Origin: an uncultured Verrucomicrobiae bacterium | Lineage (GTDB): Bacteria > Verrucomicrobiota > Verrucomicrobiia > Limisphaerales > AAA164-E04 | Direction: 5' to 3' | Assembly: GCA_951813855.1 (NCBI GenBank) | Contig: OX638380.1 | Coordinates: forward strand, 574,876 to 638,875 | DNA length: 64,000 nucleotides | Part shown: in pieces, positions 28,428 to 38,847 of the stretch | Numbering within the stretch: the first letter of the stretch is position 1 | Layout of the letters: every line of letters starts with the position of its first letter | Notes under the pieces: generated by a model | What the model saw: the letters and a program-made list of their open reading frames with translations, nothing else | Database searches by the model: none | What the model was told of the DNA's origin: nothing | Translations under genes and position numbers: made by a program

Positions 28428-29015
28428 ATGACCCGTTTCTGGACGCCCCTGACCATCGTATCCCTGCTCTCGGTTCTGGCTTTCGCTCCGGTCGAAGCGC
28501 AAACCAAGGTCGCCACGATCGACATGAAAGAGGTTTTCGACGGCTACTGGAAAACCGAGAATTTGAAGCAACGGCTCGAAGAGGACAAAACCCAGGCCAC
28601 CGTACAACACCAAAAACTCCTCGACGCGCTCAAGACCAAACAAACGGAATACCGCGGCTTGCGCGAATCGATCGAAAATCCGGCGATTTCCAACAAGGAA
28701 AAGGAGAAGCGCAATCAAGAGGCCAGATCGGTGCTGGGCCAGATTCAAAAACTGGAGCAAGACGTGGTGAATCACCAAAAAAGCACCGAAGCGCGGATCG
28801 GCGAAACCAGCCTTCGCTACCGGAGAAACATCATCAAGGAGATTCAGGAAATCGTCGCCGTCCGGGCCAAGACCGCCGGCTACAACCTGGTTCTCGACAT
28901 TGCCGCCGAAGGGTTTAACGGCACGCCGATCGTCGTGTTCACCGACAAGTCCAGCGACATTTCCCAAACGGTGCTGGCCGAATTGAACCGCAACCGGCCG
29001 ACCACCCAGAAGTAG
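28428..29015 (+). CDS. OmpH/Skp-family periplasmic chaperone
   Basis: A 195-residue periplasmic chaperone that binds unfolded outer-membrane proteins. Signal peptide at 1-24 (IVSLLSVLAFAPVEAQ), then the Skp start KVATIDMKEVFDGYWKTENL and a long, highly charged helical stretch (about 45-140) for the coiled-coil arms. The end is GYNLVLDIAAEGFNGTPIVV with a short Gln- and Thr-rich tail. The ATG at 28428 follows a GAGGAA-type ribosome-binding site. Its place right after bamA is typical for this family and supports the call. Confidence 0.92.
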   Translation: MTRFWTPLTIVSLLSVLAFAPVEAQTKVATIDMKEVFDGYWKTENLKQRLEEDKTQATVQHQKLLDALKTKQTEYRGLRESIENPAISNKEKEKRNQEARSVLGQIQKLEQDVVNHQKSTEARIGETSLRYRRNIIKEIQEIVAVRAKTAGYNLVLDIAAEGFNGTPIVVFTDKSSDISQTVLAELNRNRPTTQK

Positions 29016-29079
29016 GGCTCGCGCCCGGCTCCGCCGCTCCGACCGACCTCGTGATCTCGTCGCTTCGCCCCTTCCCGAA

Positions 29080-30489
29080 ATGAGCCCGACCGGCGAGCCG
29101 CAGGCCGATAACGGCAAAACCGATTATCAGGAACTGGATCGGCAGGTCAGCGAGATTTACCGTTCGGCGCTGCACCCCTTGGCCCAGCGTCTGGCTTTCG
29201 ATTTGCCGGTTCGCCCCGACGACCCGCCGCGCCGGCCAACCGCCCTGTTGCTCGGCAATCATTCCTCCGGAAAGTCTTCCTTCATCAACCATCTGCTCGG
29301 AACGGACTTGCAAAAAACCGGACTGGCTCCGACCGACGACGGGTTCACGATCGTCACCTACGGAGAACGGCCGGACTCCCTCGACGGTCAAACCGTCGCT
29401 TCCCATCCTGAACTCGCCTGCCGCAATTTAAACGTCTTGGGACCGTCGTTCCTGTCGCGCCTGCGCCTGAGAGCCGAACCGGTGCCGATTCTGCGCGACT
29501 TCAATTTGATCGATAGCCCGGGCATGATCGACACCTTGAATCCCACGGATTCGCGCCAGTACGATTTTTTCCGCAGCATTCAAATCTTCGCCGAGCATGC
29601 CGACCTGATCCTGTTCTTCTTCGATCCGGACAAACCCGGCACCACCGCCGAAACCGTAGCCGCCTTCACCCGCGTCCTATCGGGGCTGGAACACAAACTG
29701 ATGATCATCATGAACAAGGTCGATCAGTTCTCGAACATGCGGGATTTCGCCCGGTGCTACGGGGCCTTGTGCTGGAATCTCTCCAAGGCCATGGCCACCA
29801 AGGACATTCCGCACATTTTCATCATCTATCTTCCCGAACACGCCGACCCGGAACGCCGCCGCCGCTCCGATCATTTTCCGTTGGACGATTTCGACAGGGC
29901 GCGCGAGGAAATCGTCTCCGAGGTCAAACGGGCTCCGACCCGGCGCGCCGACAATCTGGTCAGCGACCTCATTCAAAACGGCCGAAAATTGACCGTTCAC
30001 GCCCGAGTCTGCGATCAGGCCGTGCTCGAATTCCACAAGCTCATGTTCACTTGGTTCGGCTCGGGCTTCGTAATCCTGAGCCTCACGATCCTGACCGTCG
30101 CGCTCTTGTGGCAGCGCCTCGAATGGCAAACCCTCCTCGTCACGGGCGCCACCGGCGCTCTAGCCGGAGCGGCGACGGCGCTGATCGGCAAACTCCTCCT
30201 GGACCGGTTCTCCCGTTCCCTGCGGCAACCCGAAACCTTGGACCTCTTTTTCAACCAGGCTTATCACCGGGAACTCACCTTGGGAGAACGACTCGACCTG
30301 CAGGCGTCATGGGCCAACGTCCGAGAATCGACGGCCAACGCCTTCAAGATTAAAAGTCCGTTTCGATTCCCTTTTCGGTGGACGAGCCGACACCTGCTCA
30401 GCAAACTGGAACAGACACTCGAAACCGATATTCCCGCACTGAGAAGATCCTTAAGCCATGACCGCAGCTCCACCCGGGAAACCGACTGA
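29080..30489 (+). CDS. Dynamin-like/EHD-type membrane GTPase
   Basis: A 469-residue GTPase. The G1 loop is LGNHSSGKSSF (residues 59-68), G3 is DSPG at 145-148 (LIDSPGMIDTLN) and G4 is NKVD at 212-215. The G-domain resembles that of EHD/dynamin-superfamily proteins (FINHLLGTDLQKTGLAPTDD). Two hydrophobic helices at about 325-348 and 352-375 (FGSGFVILSLTILTVALLW and GATGALAGAATALIGKLLL) anchor it in the membrane. Bacterial members are linked to membrane remodelling; the role here is unknown. It lies between ompH and purS on the same strand, with gaps of 64 and about 150 bases. Confidence 0.85.
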   Translation: MSPTGEPQADNGKTDYQELDRQVSEIYRSALHPLAQRLAFDLPVRPDDPPRRPTALLLGNHSSGKSSFINHLLGTDLQKTGLAPTDDGFTIVTYGERPDSLDGQTVASHPELACRNLNVLGPSFLSRLRLRAEPVPILRDFNLIDSPGMIDTLNPTDSRQYDFFRSIQIFAEHADLILFFFDPDKPGTTAETVAAFTRVLSGLEHKLMIIMNKVDQFSNMRDFARCYGALCWNLSKAMATKDIPHIFIIYLPEHADPERRRRSDHFPLDDFDRAREEIVSEVKRAPTRRADNLVSDLIQNGRKLTVHARVCDQAVLEFHKLMFTWFGSGFVILSLTILTVALLWQRLEWQTLLVTGATGALAGAATALIGKLLLDRFSRSLRQPETLDLFFNQAYHRELTLGERLDLQASWANVRESTANAFKIKSPFRFPFRWTSRHLLSKLEQTLETDIPALRRSLSHDRSSTRETD

Positions 30490-30640
30490 TCGAGCCGTAT
30501 TCCGGGCCGGCCCCCTTGCCCGGGAAACCGGAGCGGGCAGCGGACCCGCGACGCAGGCTTCCGGAATTTGACCCGGCGCCGACCGCCGCCAGCCAGCGAT
30601 TTAATTCCGGCCGAATACGAACAGGGAGATTTCCGAAGCG

Positions 30641-30877
30641 ATGAAGGCTAAAATAACCATCACTCCCAAGGCCGCCATTCTGGACCCTCAGGGACAGCAG
30701 GTGCAACAGACCATGGAACAGCTGGGTTACGGCGATATCCGGCGGGCTCGGGTCGGCAAATACCTCGAACTGGAACTCGGTGACGACACCCCGGAATTGC
30801 GAAACCAAGTGCAGCGAGCCTGCCGAGAATTCCTGAGTAATCCGGTCATCGAGGACTTTCAGCTAGATTTCGAATGA
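30641..30877 (+). CDS. purS: Phosphoribosylformylglycinamidine synthase subunit PurS
   Basis: A 78-residue small subunit of FGAM synthetase, which bridges PurQ and PurL in the fourth step of purine synthesis. The sequence has the family pattern: KITITPKAAILDPQGQQVQQ, LGYGDIRRARVGKYLELEL and a C-terminal CREFLSNPVIEDFQLDFE. Length is normal. It is followed 40 bases later by purQ and then purL, which is the short form that requires PurS, so the set is consistent. Confidence 0.95.
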   Translation: MKAKITITPKAAILDPQGQQVQQTMEQLGYGDIRRARVGKYLELELGDDTPELRNQVQRACREFLSNPVIEDFQLDFE

Positions 30878-30917
30878 ACGGACCGTTCGTCTGCCCGACG
30901 GCTGTTCGCCTCGAAAA

Positions 30918-31625
30918 ATGAAATTCTCCGTCCTGCAATTTCCCGGTTCCAACAGCGATCAGGATTGCGTCCACGCCGTCCTGGCTCTGGGGCATCAAGC
31001 GGAGTATCTGTGGCACCGGCAAACGTCCGTCGGCGACTGCGAGGCCATTCTGATTCCGGGAGGATTTTCCTACGGCGACTACTTGCGAGCCGGAGCCGTC
31101 GCGCGTCACAGTCCGATACTGAGCGCGGTCATCGAATTCGCTCGGGCAGGCGGTTTGGTACTAGGCATCTGCAACGGCTTTCAAATCCTGTGCGAAGCCG
31201 GCCTGTTGCCCGGAGCCTTGGTTCGAAACCGCGGCCGGACGTTCCGTTGCGAACACGTCTTTCTCCGGGCCGAAAACCGAACCTCTCCGTTTACCTGCGC
31301 CGTGCCGGAAGCACGAACGCTGAAAATTCCGATCGCCCACGGAGAAGGCTGTTACGTAGCCGAACCTTCCACGATCGCGGACTTGGAACGTCACGGACAA
31401 GTTCTCTGGCGCTATACCGACGCGGACGGGCGCGTCAGCGACGAAGCCAATCCCAACGGCTCGCTGGCCAACATCGCCGGCATCGGCAACCGGGAAGCCA
31501 ACGTGGCCGGCCTGATGCCCCACCCCGAACGGGCTTGCGAGCCGCTCGCCGGCAGCGACGACGGCAAATACTGGCTCGAGAGCATGATTCGAACCGTCAC
31601 CGCCTCGCAGCCGAACGGCGCCTGA
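30918..31625 (+). CDS. purQ: Phosphoribosylformylglycinamidine synthase subunit PurQ
   Basis: A 235-residue class I glutamine amidotransferase that supplies ammonia to PurL. The start [19 protein letters not shown] is typical. The oxyanion-hole segment is [18 protein letters not shown], the nucleophile is Cys85 in [13 protein letters not shown], and the His-Glu dyad is in [14 protein letters not shown]. The PurL start follows 9 bases after the stop. All catalytic residues are present. Confidence 0.97.
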   Translation: MKFSVLQFPGSNSDQDCVHAVLALGHQAEYLWHRQTSVGDCEAILIPGGFSYGDYLRAGAVARHSPILSAVIEFARAGGLVLGICNGFQILCEAGLLPGALVRNRGRTFRCEHVFLRAENRTSPFTCAVPEARTLKIPIAHGEGCYVAEPSTIADLERHGQVLWRYTDADGRVSDEANPNGSLANIAGIGNREANVAGLMPHPERACEPLAGSDDGKYWLESMIRTVTASQPNGA

Positions 31626-31634
31626 TTATCCCCC

Positions 31635-33944
31635 ATGGAACCGGAGCTCACCGACGACTTGCTGGCGTCTCACGGTTTGACCCCAGAAGAATACGAACGC
31701 ATTCGAGACTTGCTGGGAAGATCCCCCACGTTCTGCGAACTGGGCATCTTTTCGGTGATGTGGAGCGAACATTGTTCCTATAAGAACACGAAGCCGCTGC
31801 TCCGGCAGTTTTCCGGACGATCCCCCCGGGTTCTGATCGGTGCCGGGGAAGAAAACGCGGGAGTCGTCGACATCGGCGACCGGCTGGCGGTCGCCTTCAA
31901 AATCGAATCCCACAATCATCCCAGCGCCGTCGAACCGTTTCAGGGCGCCGCCACCGGAGTCGGCGGCATTCTTCGCGACATCTTCACCATGGGAGCGCGG
32001 CCGGTTTGCATCGCCAATTCCCTCCGGTTCGGACCGTTGGATTCGCCGCGTAACCAGAGGTTGCTTCAGGGCGTCGTCGCCGGCATCGGTCATTACGGCA
32101 ATTGCTTCGGAGCGCCCACCGTCGCCGGGGAAGTCTATTTCGATCCCTGCTACGACGGCAATCCGCTGGTCAACGCCTTCGCCCTCGGTGTTCTGCGGCA
32201 CGAACAGATCGCCCGGGGCGCCGCCCAGGGAGTCGGCAATCCGGTATTCTATGTCGGGCCGCCCACCGGTCGCGACGGGCTGGCAGGCGCCGCCTTCGCT
32301 TCTCAGGACCTCAGCGAGGAATCCGCGACCCAGCAACGGAATTCCGTACAAGTCGGCGACCCGTTCATGGAAAAATTACTCTTGGAAGCCTGCCTGGAAC
32401 TGTTGGCGACCGGGGCGGTAACCGGCATCCAGGACATGGGAGCCGCCGGGCTGACCTGCTCGACCTGCGAAACGGCCGCCCGAGGAAAATCCGGAATCGA
32501 GATCGAACTCGACCGGGTGCCGCAGCGCAGTCCCGATATGACGCCTTACGAAATCCTCCTCAGCGAATCCCAAGAGCGCATGCTGCTCATTATCCATCGA
32601 GGCCGGGAGGCGGAAGTCAAAACCGTTTTCGACAAATGGAATTTGCCTTGGGCCGAAATCGGTGCCGTTACCGACACCGGTCAGCTGGTAGTTCGTCATC
32701 GGGGCGAGGTCGTCGCCGACCTGCCGGCCCAGGCCTTAGCCGACGAGGCGCCGGTCTATACTCGAACCGGCCGGCGGCCGGCGGAACTCGAGCGGCATTG
32801 GAGCCTGACCTTGGATCGCGTCCCGTTCAGCGAACCACCGGAAACCGCTCTGCTCAAACTGTTGGCTTGGCCGAGCATCGCTTCCAAAAACTGGATTTAC
32901 CGGCAATACGACTACACGGTCCGCAACGCGTGCGTACTGTATCCCGGTTCCGACGCCGCCGTCGTCCGCATCAAACGCGACAGCCTGCCCGAAGTCACAG
33001 CAGAGGCCCCGGCTTCGTTTCCGGAAAAGTTCTTGGGGCTCACTCTCGACGGCAACGCCCGGCTCGTACGCCTCGATCCGTATCGGGGAAGCATGCTGGC
33101 CGTAGCCGAAGCGGCCCGCAATCTCGCCTGTTCCGGAGCACACCCGATCGGCGTGACCGATAACCTCAATTTCGGCAACCCTCACGATCCGGAAATATTC
33201 TGGCAAATTCAGGAATCGGTCAAAGGCATCGCTGAAGCCTGCGCCTTTTTCGGCGCTCCGGTCACCGGCGGCAACGTCAGCCTTTACAACCAAAATCCCG
33301 TCGGCGCCATCGACCCTACCCCGGTCATCGCCATGGTAGGCTTGATCGCCGACGAAGCGGCGATCACCAGTCAATGGTTCAAGGACGAAAACGACGCCGT
33401 GCTGCTGCTGGGCGAATTATCCGACCCTCGGGATTCGTTGCAGGGGCTGGGAGGATCCGCCTATTTGCAGGTGAGCGATCAACTCTCTTCCGGACGCCCT
33501 CCGCCGGTTGATCTCGAACGAGAAAAACGCGTCGCCGACGCGTTGCGCGGTTGGATCGAATCCGGCATCGTCAAAAGTGCCCATGACTGCAGCGAGGGCG
33601 GCTTAGCCGTGGCATTAAGCGAATGCTGCATCTCCCGGCAATCCGGCCGCAATACGCCGCAGTTGCTCGGCACCCGCATCGAACTCGAACCCTGCGAAGG
33701 GGTCCGGGCCGAAGCGATGCTTTTCGGCGAATCGAATCCGCGCATCGTCATCACCGTCGAAAAACGGTTCGTGCCCAAGGTGCTCGGCCAGGCCGAGATC
33801 CTGGATCTTCCCATCCGGGAAATCGGCGCCACCGGCGGCGATCGCCTAGCGATCCGCTACGGCCAAGAAACCTATTCCTGGGACGTGACGACTTTGCACC
33901 ATACCTGGTGGACGGCGATCGAACGGCAGTTACAACCTTCCTGA
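31635..33944 (+). CDS. purL: Phosphoribosylformylglycinamidine synthase subunit PurL
   Basis: The 769-residue ATP-dependent synthetase subunit of FGAM synthetase, small type (bacterial PurL that works with PurS and PurQ). Landmarks in order: [40 protein letters not shown] with the following [73 protein letters not shown] and [15 protein letters not shown]. It is in a tight cluster: 9 bases after purQ and 4 bases before purF. Confidence 0.97.
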   Translation: MEPELTDDLLASHGLTPEEYERIRDLLGRSPTFCELGIFSVMWSEHCSYKNTKPLLRQFSGRSPRVLIGAGEENAGVVDIGDRLAVAFKIESHNHPSAVEPFQGAATGVGGILRDIFTMGARPVCIANSLRFGPLDSPRNQRLLQGVVAGIGHYGNCFGAPTVAGEVYFDPCYDGNPLVNAFALGVLRHEQIARGAAQGVGNPVFYVGPPTGRDGLAGAAFASQDLSEESATQQRNSVQVGDPFMEKLLLEACLELLATGAVTGIQDMGAAGLTCSTCETAARGKSGIEIELDRVPQRSPDMTPYEILLSESQERMLLIIHRGREAEVKTVFDKWNLPWAEIGAVTDTGQLVVRHRGEVVADLPAQALADEAPVYTRTGRRPAELERHWSLTLDRVPFSEPPETALLKLLAWPSIASKNWIYRQYDYTVRNACVLYPGSDAAVVRIKRDSLPEVTAEAPASFPEKFLGLTLDGNARLVRLDPYRGSMLAVAEAARNLACSGAHPIGVTDNLNFGNPHDPEIFWQIQESVKGIAEACAFFGAPVTGGNVSLYNQNPVGAIDPTPVIAMVGLIADEAAITSQWFKDENDAVLLLGELSDPRDSLQGLGGSAYLQVSDQLSSGRPPPVDLEREKRVADALRGWIESGIVKSAHDCSEGGLAVALSECCISRQSGRNTPQLLGTRIELEPCEGVRAEAMLFGESNPRIVITVEKRFVPKVLGQAEILDLPIREIGATGGDRLAIRYGQETYSWDVTTLHHTWWTAIERQLQPS

Positions 33945-33948
33945 TTTT

Positions 33949-35436
33949 ATGCGAGATTATCCCCAGCATTACTGCGGGCTGTTCGGGATCTTCGGCCATC
34001 CGGAGGCGGCCGAGTTGACCAAATGCGGCCTGTTCGCCCTGCAGCATCGGGGACAGGAAAGCGCCGGGATCGTGACCTGCCACGAAGGACAATTCTACGA
34101 CCGCCGGGAAATGGGACTCGTCGCCCAAGTGTTTCAACCCGAACATATGACGACGCTCCAAGGCGACACCGCCGTTGGCCATACCCGTTACTCCACGACC
34201 GGTTCTTCCCGGACCGACAACGCCCAGCCGATCATCGTCGACGGCATCCGCGGCAAAATCGCCATCGCCCACAACGGCAACCTGACTAACGCCGTCCAAA
34301 TCCGGGACCAACTCGAAGCCAAGGGCAGCATTTTTCAGACGACGGTAGACAGCGAAGTCATCCTGCACCTGCTGTCGCAACCGCCGCATCAGAACGACCT
34401 GGTACAGGCTTTGCGCCATGTCGAAGGCGCCTTCTCGCTCATCATCATGACCCCCAAGGAGTTGATCGGCGTGCGCGACCCCCACGGCTTTCGCCCGCTG
34501 TCCCTCGGCCGTCTCAAGGACGCTTACGTCCTCGCCAGCGAAACCTGCGCCTTCGATCTGATCCAGGCCGAGTTCGTGCGCGACGTCAAACCCGGAGAAA
34601 TCGTCGTCATCGACCGCCAAGGCTTGCGCAGCATCGACGCCTTCCCCCTGCATCAACGGCGTTCCCTGTGCATTTTCGAATTCGTGTATTTCGCCCGCCC
34701 CGACAGCAATCTGTCGGGGCGCAACGTTTACGAAACCCGGGTCGCCATGGGGCGGCAACTCGCCCGGGAACATCCGATCGATGCCGACGTGATCGTCCCG
34801 ATCCCCGACAGCGGCAATCCCGCGGCGCTCGGTTATTCCCTGGAATCGCAGATCCCCTTTCAAATGGCGTTCGTCCGCAACCACTACGTCGGACGAAGTT
34901 TCCTGCAACCCTCGCAGTTCATCAGGGACTTCAACGTGCGGATCAAACTCAACCTGATCCCGGAACTGGTTCGGGGCAAACGGGTCATCGCCGTAGACGA
35001 TTCCATCGTGAGGGGAACGACCAGCCGGACCCGGGTCAACAACCTGAAAGAAGCCGGAGCCAAGGAAGTGCACATGCTGGTCAGTTGCCCACCCCACAAA
35101 CACCCGTGCGCCTACGGCATCGATTTTCCCGATCCGTCCAAACTGCTGGCCGCCAAATGGAATCGCCAACAAATCTGCGAGTTCCTCAAAGCCGATTCCT
35201 TAGCCTATCTGTCCATGGAAGGCATGTTGCAGGCCACCGGACTGAACCCGGATTCCTTCTGCACCGCCTGCTACGACGGCAACTATCCCGTAGCCTGCAG
35301 TCCCGCCGACAAGCATTACATGGAGACTCAACGCCAAGAGACCCTCAGCTTGCTGAACCAGGATCAGCCGCTCCCTTGGCGGGCCGCCGGAACCGAAAAT
35401 GGCGTCAAGCGGGAGCCTGGCGCAAGCGGCGGGTAA
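33949..35436 (+). CDS. purF: Amidophosphoribosyltransferase PurF
   Basis: The 495-residue enzyme for the first committed step of purine synthesis. The N-terminal glutaminase has its nucleophile at Cys9 after a short leader (RDYPQHYCGLFGIFGH), so a leader of eight residues is probably cleaved. LFALQHRGQESAGI and GHTRYSTTGSS follow. The phosphoribosyltransferase part carries RVIAVDDSIVRGTTS. Cysteines in LVSCPPHKHPCAYGIDF and DSFCTACYDGNYP match the iron-sulfur-cluster type known from Bacillus PurF. The start is 4 bases after purL. The 3' end overlaps the convergent BatA-like gene by 32 bases. Confidence 0.97.
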   Translation: MRDYPQHYCGLFGIFGHPEAAELTKCGLFALQHRGQESAGIVTCHEGQFYDRREMGLVAQVFQPEHMTTLQGDTAVGHTRYSTTGSSRTDNAQPIIVDGIRGKIAIAHNGNLTNAVQIRDQLEAKGSIFQTTVDSEVILHLLSQPPHQNDLVQALRHVEGAFSLIIMTPKELIGVRDPHGFRPLSLGRLKDAYVLASETCAFDLIQAEFVRDVKPGEIVVIDRQGLRSIDAFPLHQRRSLCIFEFVYFARPDSNLSGRNVYETRVAMGRQLAREHPIDADVIVPIPDSGNPAALGYSLESQIPFQMAFVRNHYVGRSFLQPSQFIRDFNVRIKLNLIPELVRGKRVIAVDDSIVRGTTSRTRVNNLKEAGAKEVHMLVSCPPHKHPCAYGIDFPDPSKLLAAKWNRQQICEFLKADSLAYLSMEGMLQATGLNPDSFCTACYDGNYPVACSPADKHYMETQRQETLSLLNQDQPLPWRAAGTENGVKREPGASGG

Positions 35437-37504
35437 TCAGTCCGGAGCATCCGGTTTCGAGCGTGGCGATTATCAGAGCGGCCAGAACCGCCCACCGCCA
35501 ATACTTCTGGCTGCTTTCCTTTTCGGCGGCTTCCAGTTTCCGTTGAAATTCCCGAGCGGTTTCGCTAACCGGCCCTGCCGTCCGGTCCGCCTCGGTAGGC
35601 ACGCCCAAACCCGTCAGCGTCTCTTCCCCCAGCGGAGCCGTATCGCTTTCGGCGGGATGCAAGTTGACCGCGAACCGGACCGGATCGGGTTCCGACGAGA
35701 TTTCGTAGATTCCCGGGCGGGTAGCGCCGTAAAACACGTCGGCTTCCGTCGCGACGAGATCCCCGGCGGGCGTCCGGATCGAAACCGGTTTCGCCAACGA
35801 AGAAAGATCGACGGGCTGTTCGATCAGGTAATGCGACCGGACCACTCCCTCGACCACCCCGAAATCGAGCAGGTGATAAAGCCAAGGGACGAATTTCGTC
35901 GATAGCGCGAAACTGCTCAACCGGCGTTGCCAACCGAAGGCGGCGACGAACAAGGCGCCGGACCCGCGATTAAATTGCACGAAAGCCGGATCGCCGTTAT
36001 CGAATCTGGCCACCGCTTTTCCCGACTCGGGATTGTCCCAAGCGAGCCGCTCGTACCGCCAAAAACGAATCTTGGAAAAGTCGCTGTACCGGGGGTCGGC
36101 GAAACTGACGAACAGCGGATGCTGAAAATCGATTTCGCCCAACAACGCGAACCGCTGAACGTCCCCCGGCGATACGGTCAGAGATTCGTCGGCCGCTAAC
36201 GAGCGCAAAACCGGTTCCAGGTCCTGCCGGTGCAGCACCACCAACACGACCGTTCCCGAAGCGTTGAGTTGTCCGACCTGTTCGGTCAATTCGGCGCCCA
36301 TCGCCTCCCCGACGACGATCAAGCGCAAATGTTCCAGCTCGGCTGGAGGCAACAAGCGATCGGACGGATGGGCCTGAACCCTCACCGCGTGACGGCTGGT
36401 TTGTTGAAAGGCTCGAGTCAGATAGAACAGCGGGCCGTCCGGGTCCGCTTCGCTATCCGAACCGATGTAGACGACCAAGCTCTCCCGAGCCCGGAGCGGA
36501 GCCAGCCAGACCTCGTTGTCGAAATCGTGATCGTCGCCCGTTACCCTGAGCCGGTCATTCGTTGTCGTTTCCGACCGGGCGGGCGCATCCATGATGCGTC
36601 CCTTGCCCGGCGGCAAATACAGCATTTCCTCGTCCGAAATCGCTCCCGCTTCGCCGGCCCAACCGAATTGAAACGTTTCCGCTTGCGAAGCCGGACTGTT
36701 TTTCACCCGGACCCGGGGCAACGGTTCCTGCCGATCGGCCGTCACCTGGGAAGCCGGCAAGACATTCAACCCGACGTTGGTGTCGCCCTCCACCGCCACC
36801 TCATGAAACGTGACCGAGCATCCCTTGGGCCACTCGAATCCCTGAATCCCGTCCAGCAGCATTCCTGCCTGAAGGTCGCTGATCACCTGGATGCGCCAAT
36901 CCTGATCGGCATTTTCGCTGTCGTCCAACCGAGAAGATTCCTCCAGCAATTCGACCGCTTTCAGCAAGGCGTTGCCCAAATGGGTGAGGCGATGCTCTGG
37001 TTCTCTTTGAGCGGCTCGTCCGCGGAGCTGGCCGAGCCGCTCCGCAGGTGTCTGATTTTGCCACTGCTCAAAGGTCACCAAGGGGGAGAGCCGGCTGTCG
37101 AAGGTATAAACGGCTCCCAGAGCCGCGGGATCGATTCGTTCCAGCAGTTCGTCGAGCGTTTCCAAAGCCGTGGCCCACGCGCCGGTTCGTTGCATGCTGG
37201 CGCTAGTGTCCAACAAAATCAGGTGCCGTTGCCGATCGACCTCCCCCCTGTCGGCTTCCAACACGCGGTCCAGGTAGGGACGGGCGAAGGCGAAGGCCAG
37301 CAACAGTAGAATCAGACAGCGCAACAACAGAAGCCAGAGATGTTCCAGCCGGCTTTTGCGAGTCAATCGGGGCGGAGAGGGGTCCAAAAACTGTACGGCG
37401 CTAAACGGGACCCGGTCCCGAGGCGAGCGGCGCACCATATGGTAGATGATCGGTACGACGACGAACAACGAACCGACCAAAAAAATGGGATAGAGAAAAC
37501 TCAT
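35405..37504 (-). CDS. BatA-like double-TM / von Willebrand factor A protein
   Basis: A 699-residue membrane protein. The N-terminal BatA region has two TM segments (1-22, FLVGSLFVVVPIIYHMV; and 55-75, HLWLLLLRCLILLLLAFAFA) around the conserved VPFSAVQFLDPSPPRLTRKS. A VWA domain follows with MIDAS start LILLDTSASMQRTG (99-104). The middle part resembles a glutamine-amidotransferase-like fold (LIVVGEAMG region). A last TM segment is at the C-terminus (WRWAVLAALIIATLETGCSG). Its start overlaps the DUF58 stop (ATGA, 37501-37504). In PVC bacteria this gene follows MoxR and DUF58; MoxR is here displaced to 47069. It overlaps purF on the other strand. Confidence 0.88.
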   Translation of the reverse strand: MSFLYPIFLVGSLFVVVPIIYHMVRRSPRDRVPFSAVQFLDPSPPRLTRKSRLEHLWLLLLRCLILLLLAFAFARPYLDRVLEADRGEVDRQRHLILLDTSASMQRTGAWATALETLDELLERIDPAALGAVYTFDSRLSPLVTFEQWQNQTPAERLGQLRGRAAQREPEHRLTHLGNALLKAVELLEESSRLDDSENADQDWRIQVISDLQAGMLLDGIQGFEWPKGCSVTFHEVAVEGDTNVGLNVLPASQVTADRQEPLPRVRVKNSPASQAETFQFGWAGEAGAISDEEMLYLPPGKGRIMDAPARSETTTNDRLRVTGDDHDFDNEVWLAPLRARESLVVYIGSDSEADPDGPLFYLTRAFQQTSRHAVRVQAHPSDRLLPPAELEHLRLIVVGEAMGAELTEQVGQLNASGTVVLVVLHRQDLEPVLRSLAADESLTVSPGDVQRFALLGEIDFQHPLFVSFADPRYSDFSKIRFWRYERLAWDNPESGKAVARFDNGDPAFVQFNRGSGALFVAAFGWQRRLSSFALSTKFVPWLYHLLDFGVVEGVVRSHYLIEQPVDLSSLAKPVSIRTPAGDLVATEADVFYGATRPGIYEISSEPDPVRFAVNLHPAESDTAPLGEETLTGLGVPTEADRTAGPVSETAREFQRKLEAAEKESSQKYWRWAVLAALIIATLETGCSGLITRRLRQAPA

Positions 37505-38385
37505 GACCGCCGGCGACGATTCAATGCGGATTTATCGCGATACATTCTCGCCCTCAGGAAATCGGACAACTGCCATTCCAGGGGTTGATCGGTCGTCAGA
37601 AAATGATACCCGATCCCGTTGTTATGACAAACCGTCTCAATATTGGCCAGATGCGCCTCCAGCCGTCGCAAATAGCCGGCACGCGCCCGTTCCGGATCGA
37701 TGTAAAGCTCCTTGCCGGATTCCACGTCGCGGAAGAGGCTCGCTTGCTTGAAGGTAAAATGGCGTTCGGCCGGGTCCAACAAATGGAACACCTGCATTTC
37801 GTGCCCGCAGGCTCGGATCGAAGTCAGCCGCCGTTCCAGATCCTCGATCGGAGCCAGCAAATCGGAGATCAACACCACCAAGCCCCGTTTCTTGACCAAT
37901 TCGACGATCCGCTGCAAGGGCGCATGCAGATCGGTCGATGCGCCGCTCGGTTGGGTTTCCAGGGCCAGCATCAAACGCCGCAGATGCCCGCTCCGGTTGC
38001 GAGCCGGAATATAATCGCCGATCCCTTCTGCGAACGTCAGCAGCCCGACCGCATCGCCCTGCTGGAACAGAAAATATCCCAAGGTAGCGGCCAGGGTATT
38101 GGCATAATCGTGTTTGGTGAAACCGGTTTCGCCGAAAACCATCGACCGGCTCTGGTCGATCAACAGATGGCACCGCAGATTAGTCTCGTCTTCGAACTTC
38201 TTGATATAATACCGGTCGCTGCGTGCGAATAACTTCCAATCCAGATAACGGGGATCGTCTCCTGGAGTGTATTGGCGATATTCGCTGAATTCGGCCGAGA
38301 AGCCGTGAAAGGGACTCCGGTGCAGACCGTTCCGAAAACCCTCGACCACCACCCGGGCTCGCAGTTCGAGGTTTTCAATCGCCAT
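37501..38385 (-). CDS. DUF58-family protein (MoxR-associated)
   Basis: A 294-residue DUF58 protein, a VWA-like soluble partner of MoxR ATPases. The start LRARVVVEGFRNGLHRSPFH and the signature EFSEYRQYTPGDDPRYLDWK are typical. The metal-binding-like motif DQSRSM is at 77-82, and LVVLISDLLAPIEDLERRL lies in the second half. It is translationally coupled with the BatA-like gene (ATGA overlap). MoxR itself is not directly upstream but about 8.7 kb away on the same strand, with an accessory island between. Confidence 0.93.
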   Translation of the reverse strand: MAIENLELRARVVVEGFRNGLHRSPFHGFSAEFSEYRQYTPGDDPRYLDWKLFARSDRYYIKKFEDETNLRCHLLIDQSRSMVFGETGFTKHDYANTLAATLGYFLFQQGDAVGLLTFAEGIGDYIPARNRSGHLRRLMLALETQPSGASTDLHAPLQRIVELVKKRGLVVLISDLLAPIEDLERRLTSIRACGHEMQVFHLLDPAERHFTFKQASLFRDVESGKELYIDPERARAGYLRRLEAHLANIETVCHNNGIGYHFLTTDQPLEWQLSDFLRARMYRDKSALNRRRRS

Positions 38386-38764
38386 TAACGCACCGGGACT
38401 GATGAACCGCCCCTGCTGTAGTTCTTGAGCGCTTTTAATACTGGATCCTTCCCTGACTCCCGAGTTGACTAATTCCGCCCCGATCCCTCCGATCCGGACG
38501 AACCCGGCGGACTCGGCAGCATAGGAAAGGCCCCTGCCCTTCGGTCAAGGCCAAACCTAACAGTTCGCCGGTCACTGTAAAGCGAAAGCTCGCGCCCCGA
38601 GCCGTCGCCCGCGGAACGATTTCATCGGGCGTTCGCCCGGACTGCTAACCCGGTCTCAAAACCTCGACTGCCTGCTCGGCCGATCGAAAAGACACTCCGG
38701 TCCGAGTCACCGGTCGCCGCGCTTCCGGCACTAGCGAAGGCGGCGAAGCGACCCTGGCGCAATC

Positions 38765-38802
38765 TCGAATACCGGCCGGGTTTTCCCGGCACAGGTATTC
38801 GA
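38765..38802. terminator. Two-part hairpin downstream of the 38848 gene
   Basis: TCGAATACC (38765-38773) and GGTATTCGA (38794-38802) form the outer stem; GCCGGG (38775-38780) and CCCGGC (38785-38790) form the inner stem with a TTTT loop. It lies 46 bases past the stop of the minus-strand gene at 38848, the position of a terminator, but there is no T-run after it on that strand. The rest of 38386-38847 has no recognisable gene. Confidence 0.5.
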
Positions 38803-38847
38803 ACGACCAAGACGAACGCCTAGCGGACAGCTGCCACTCAGCTATGA

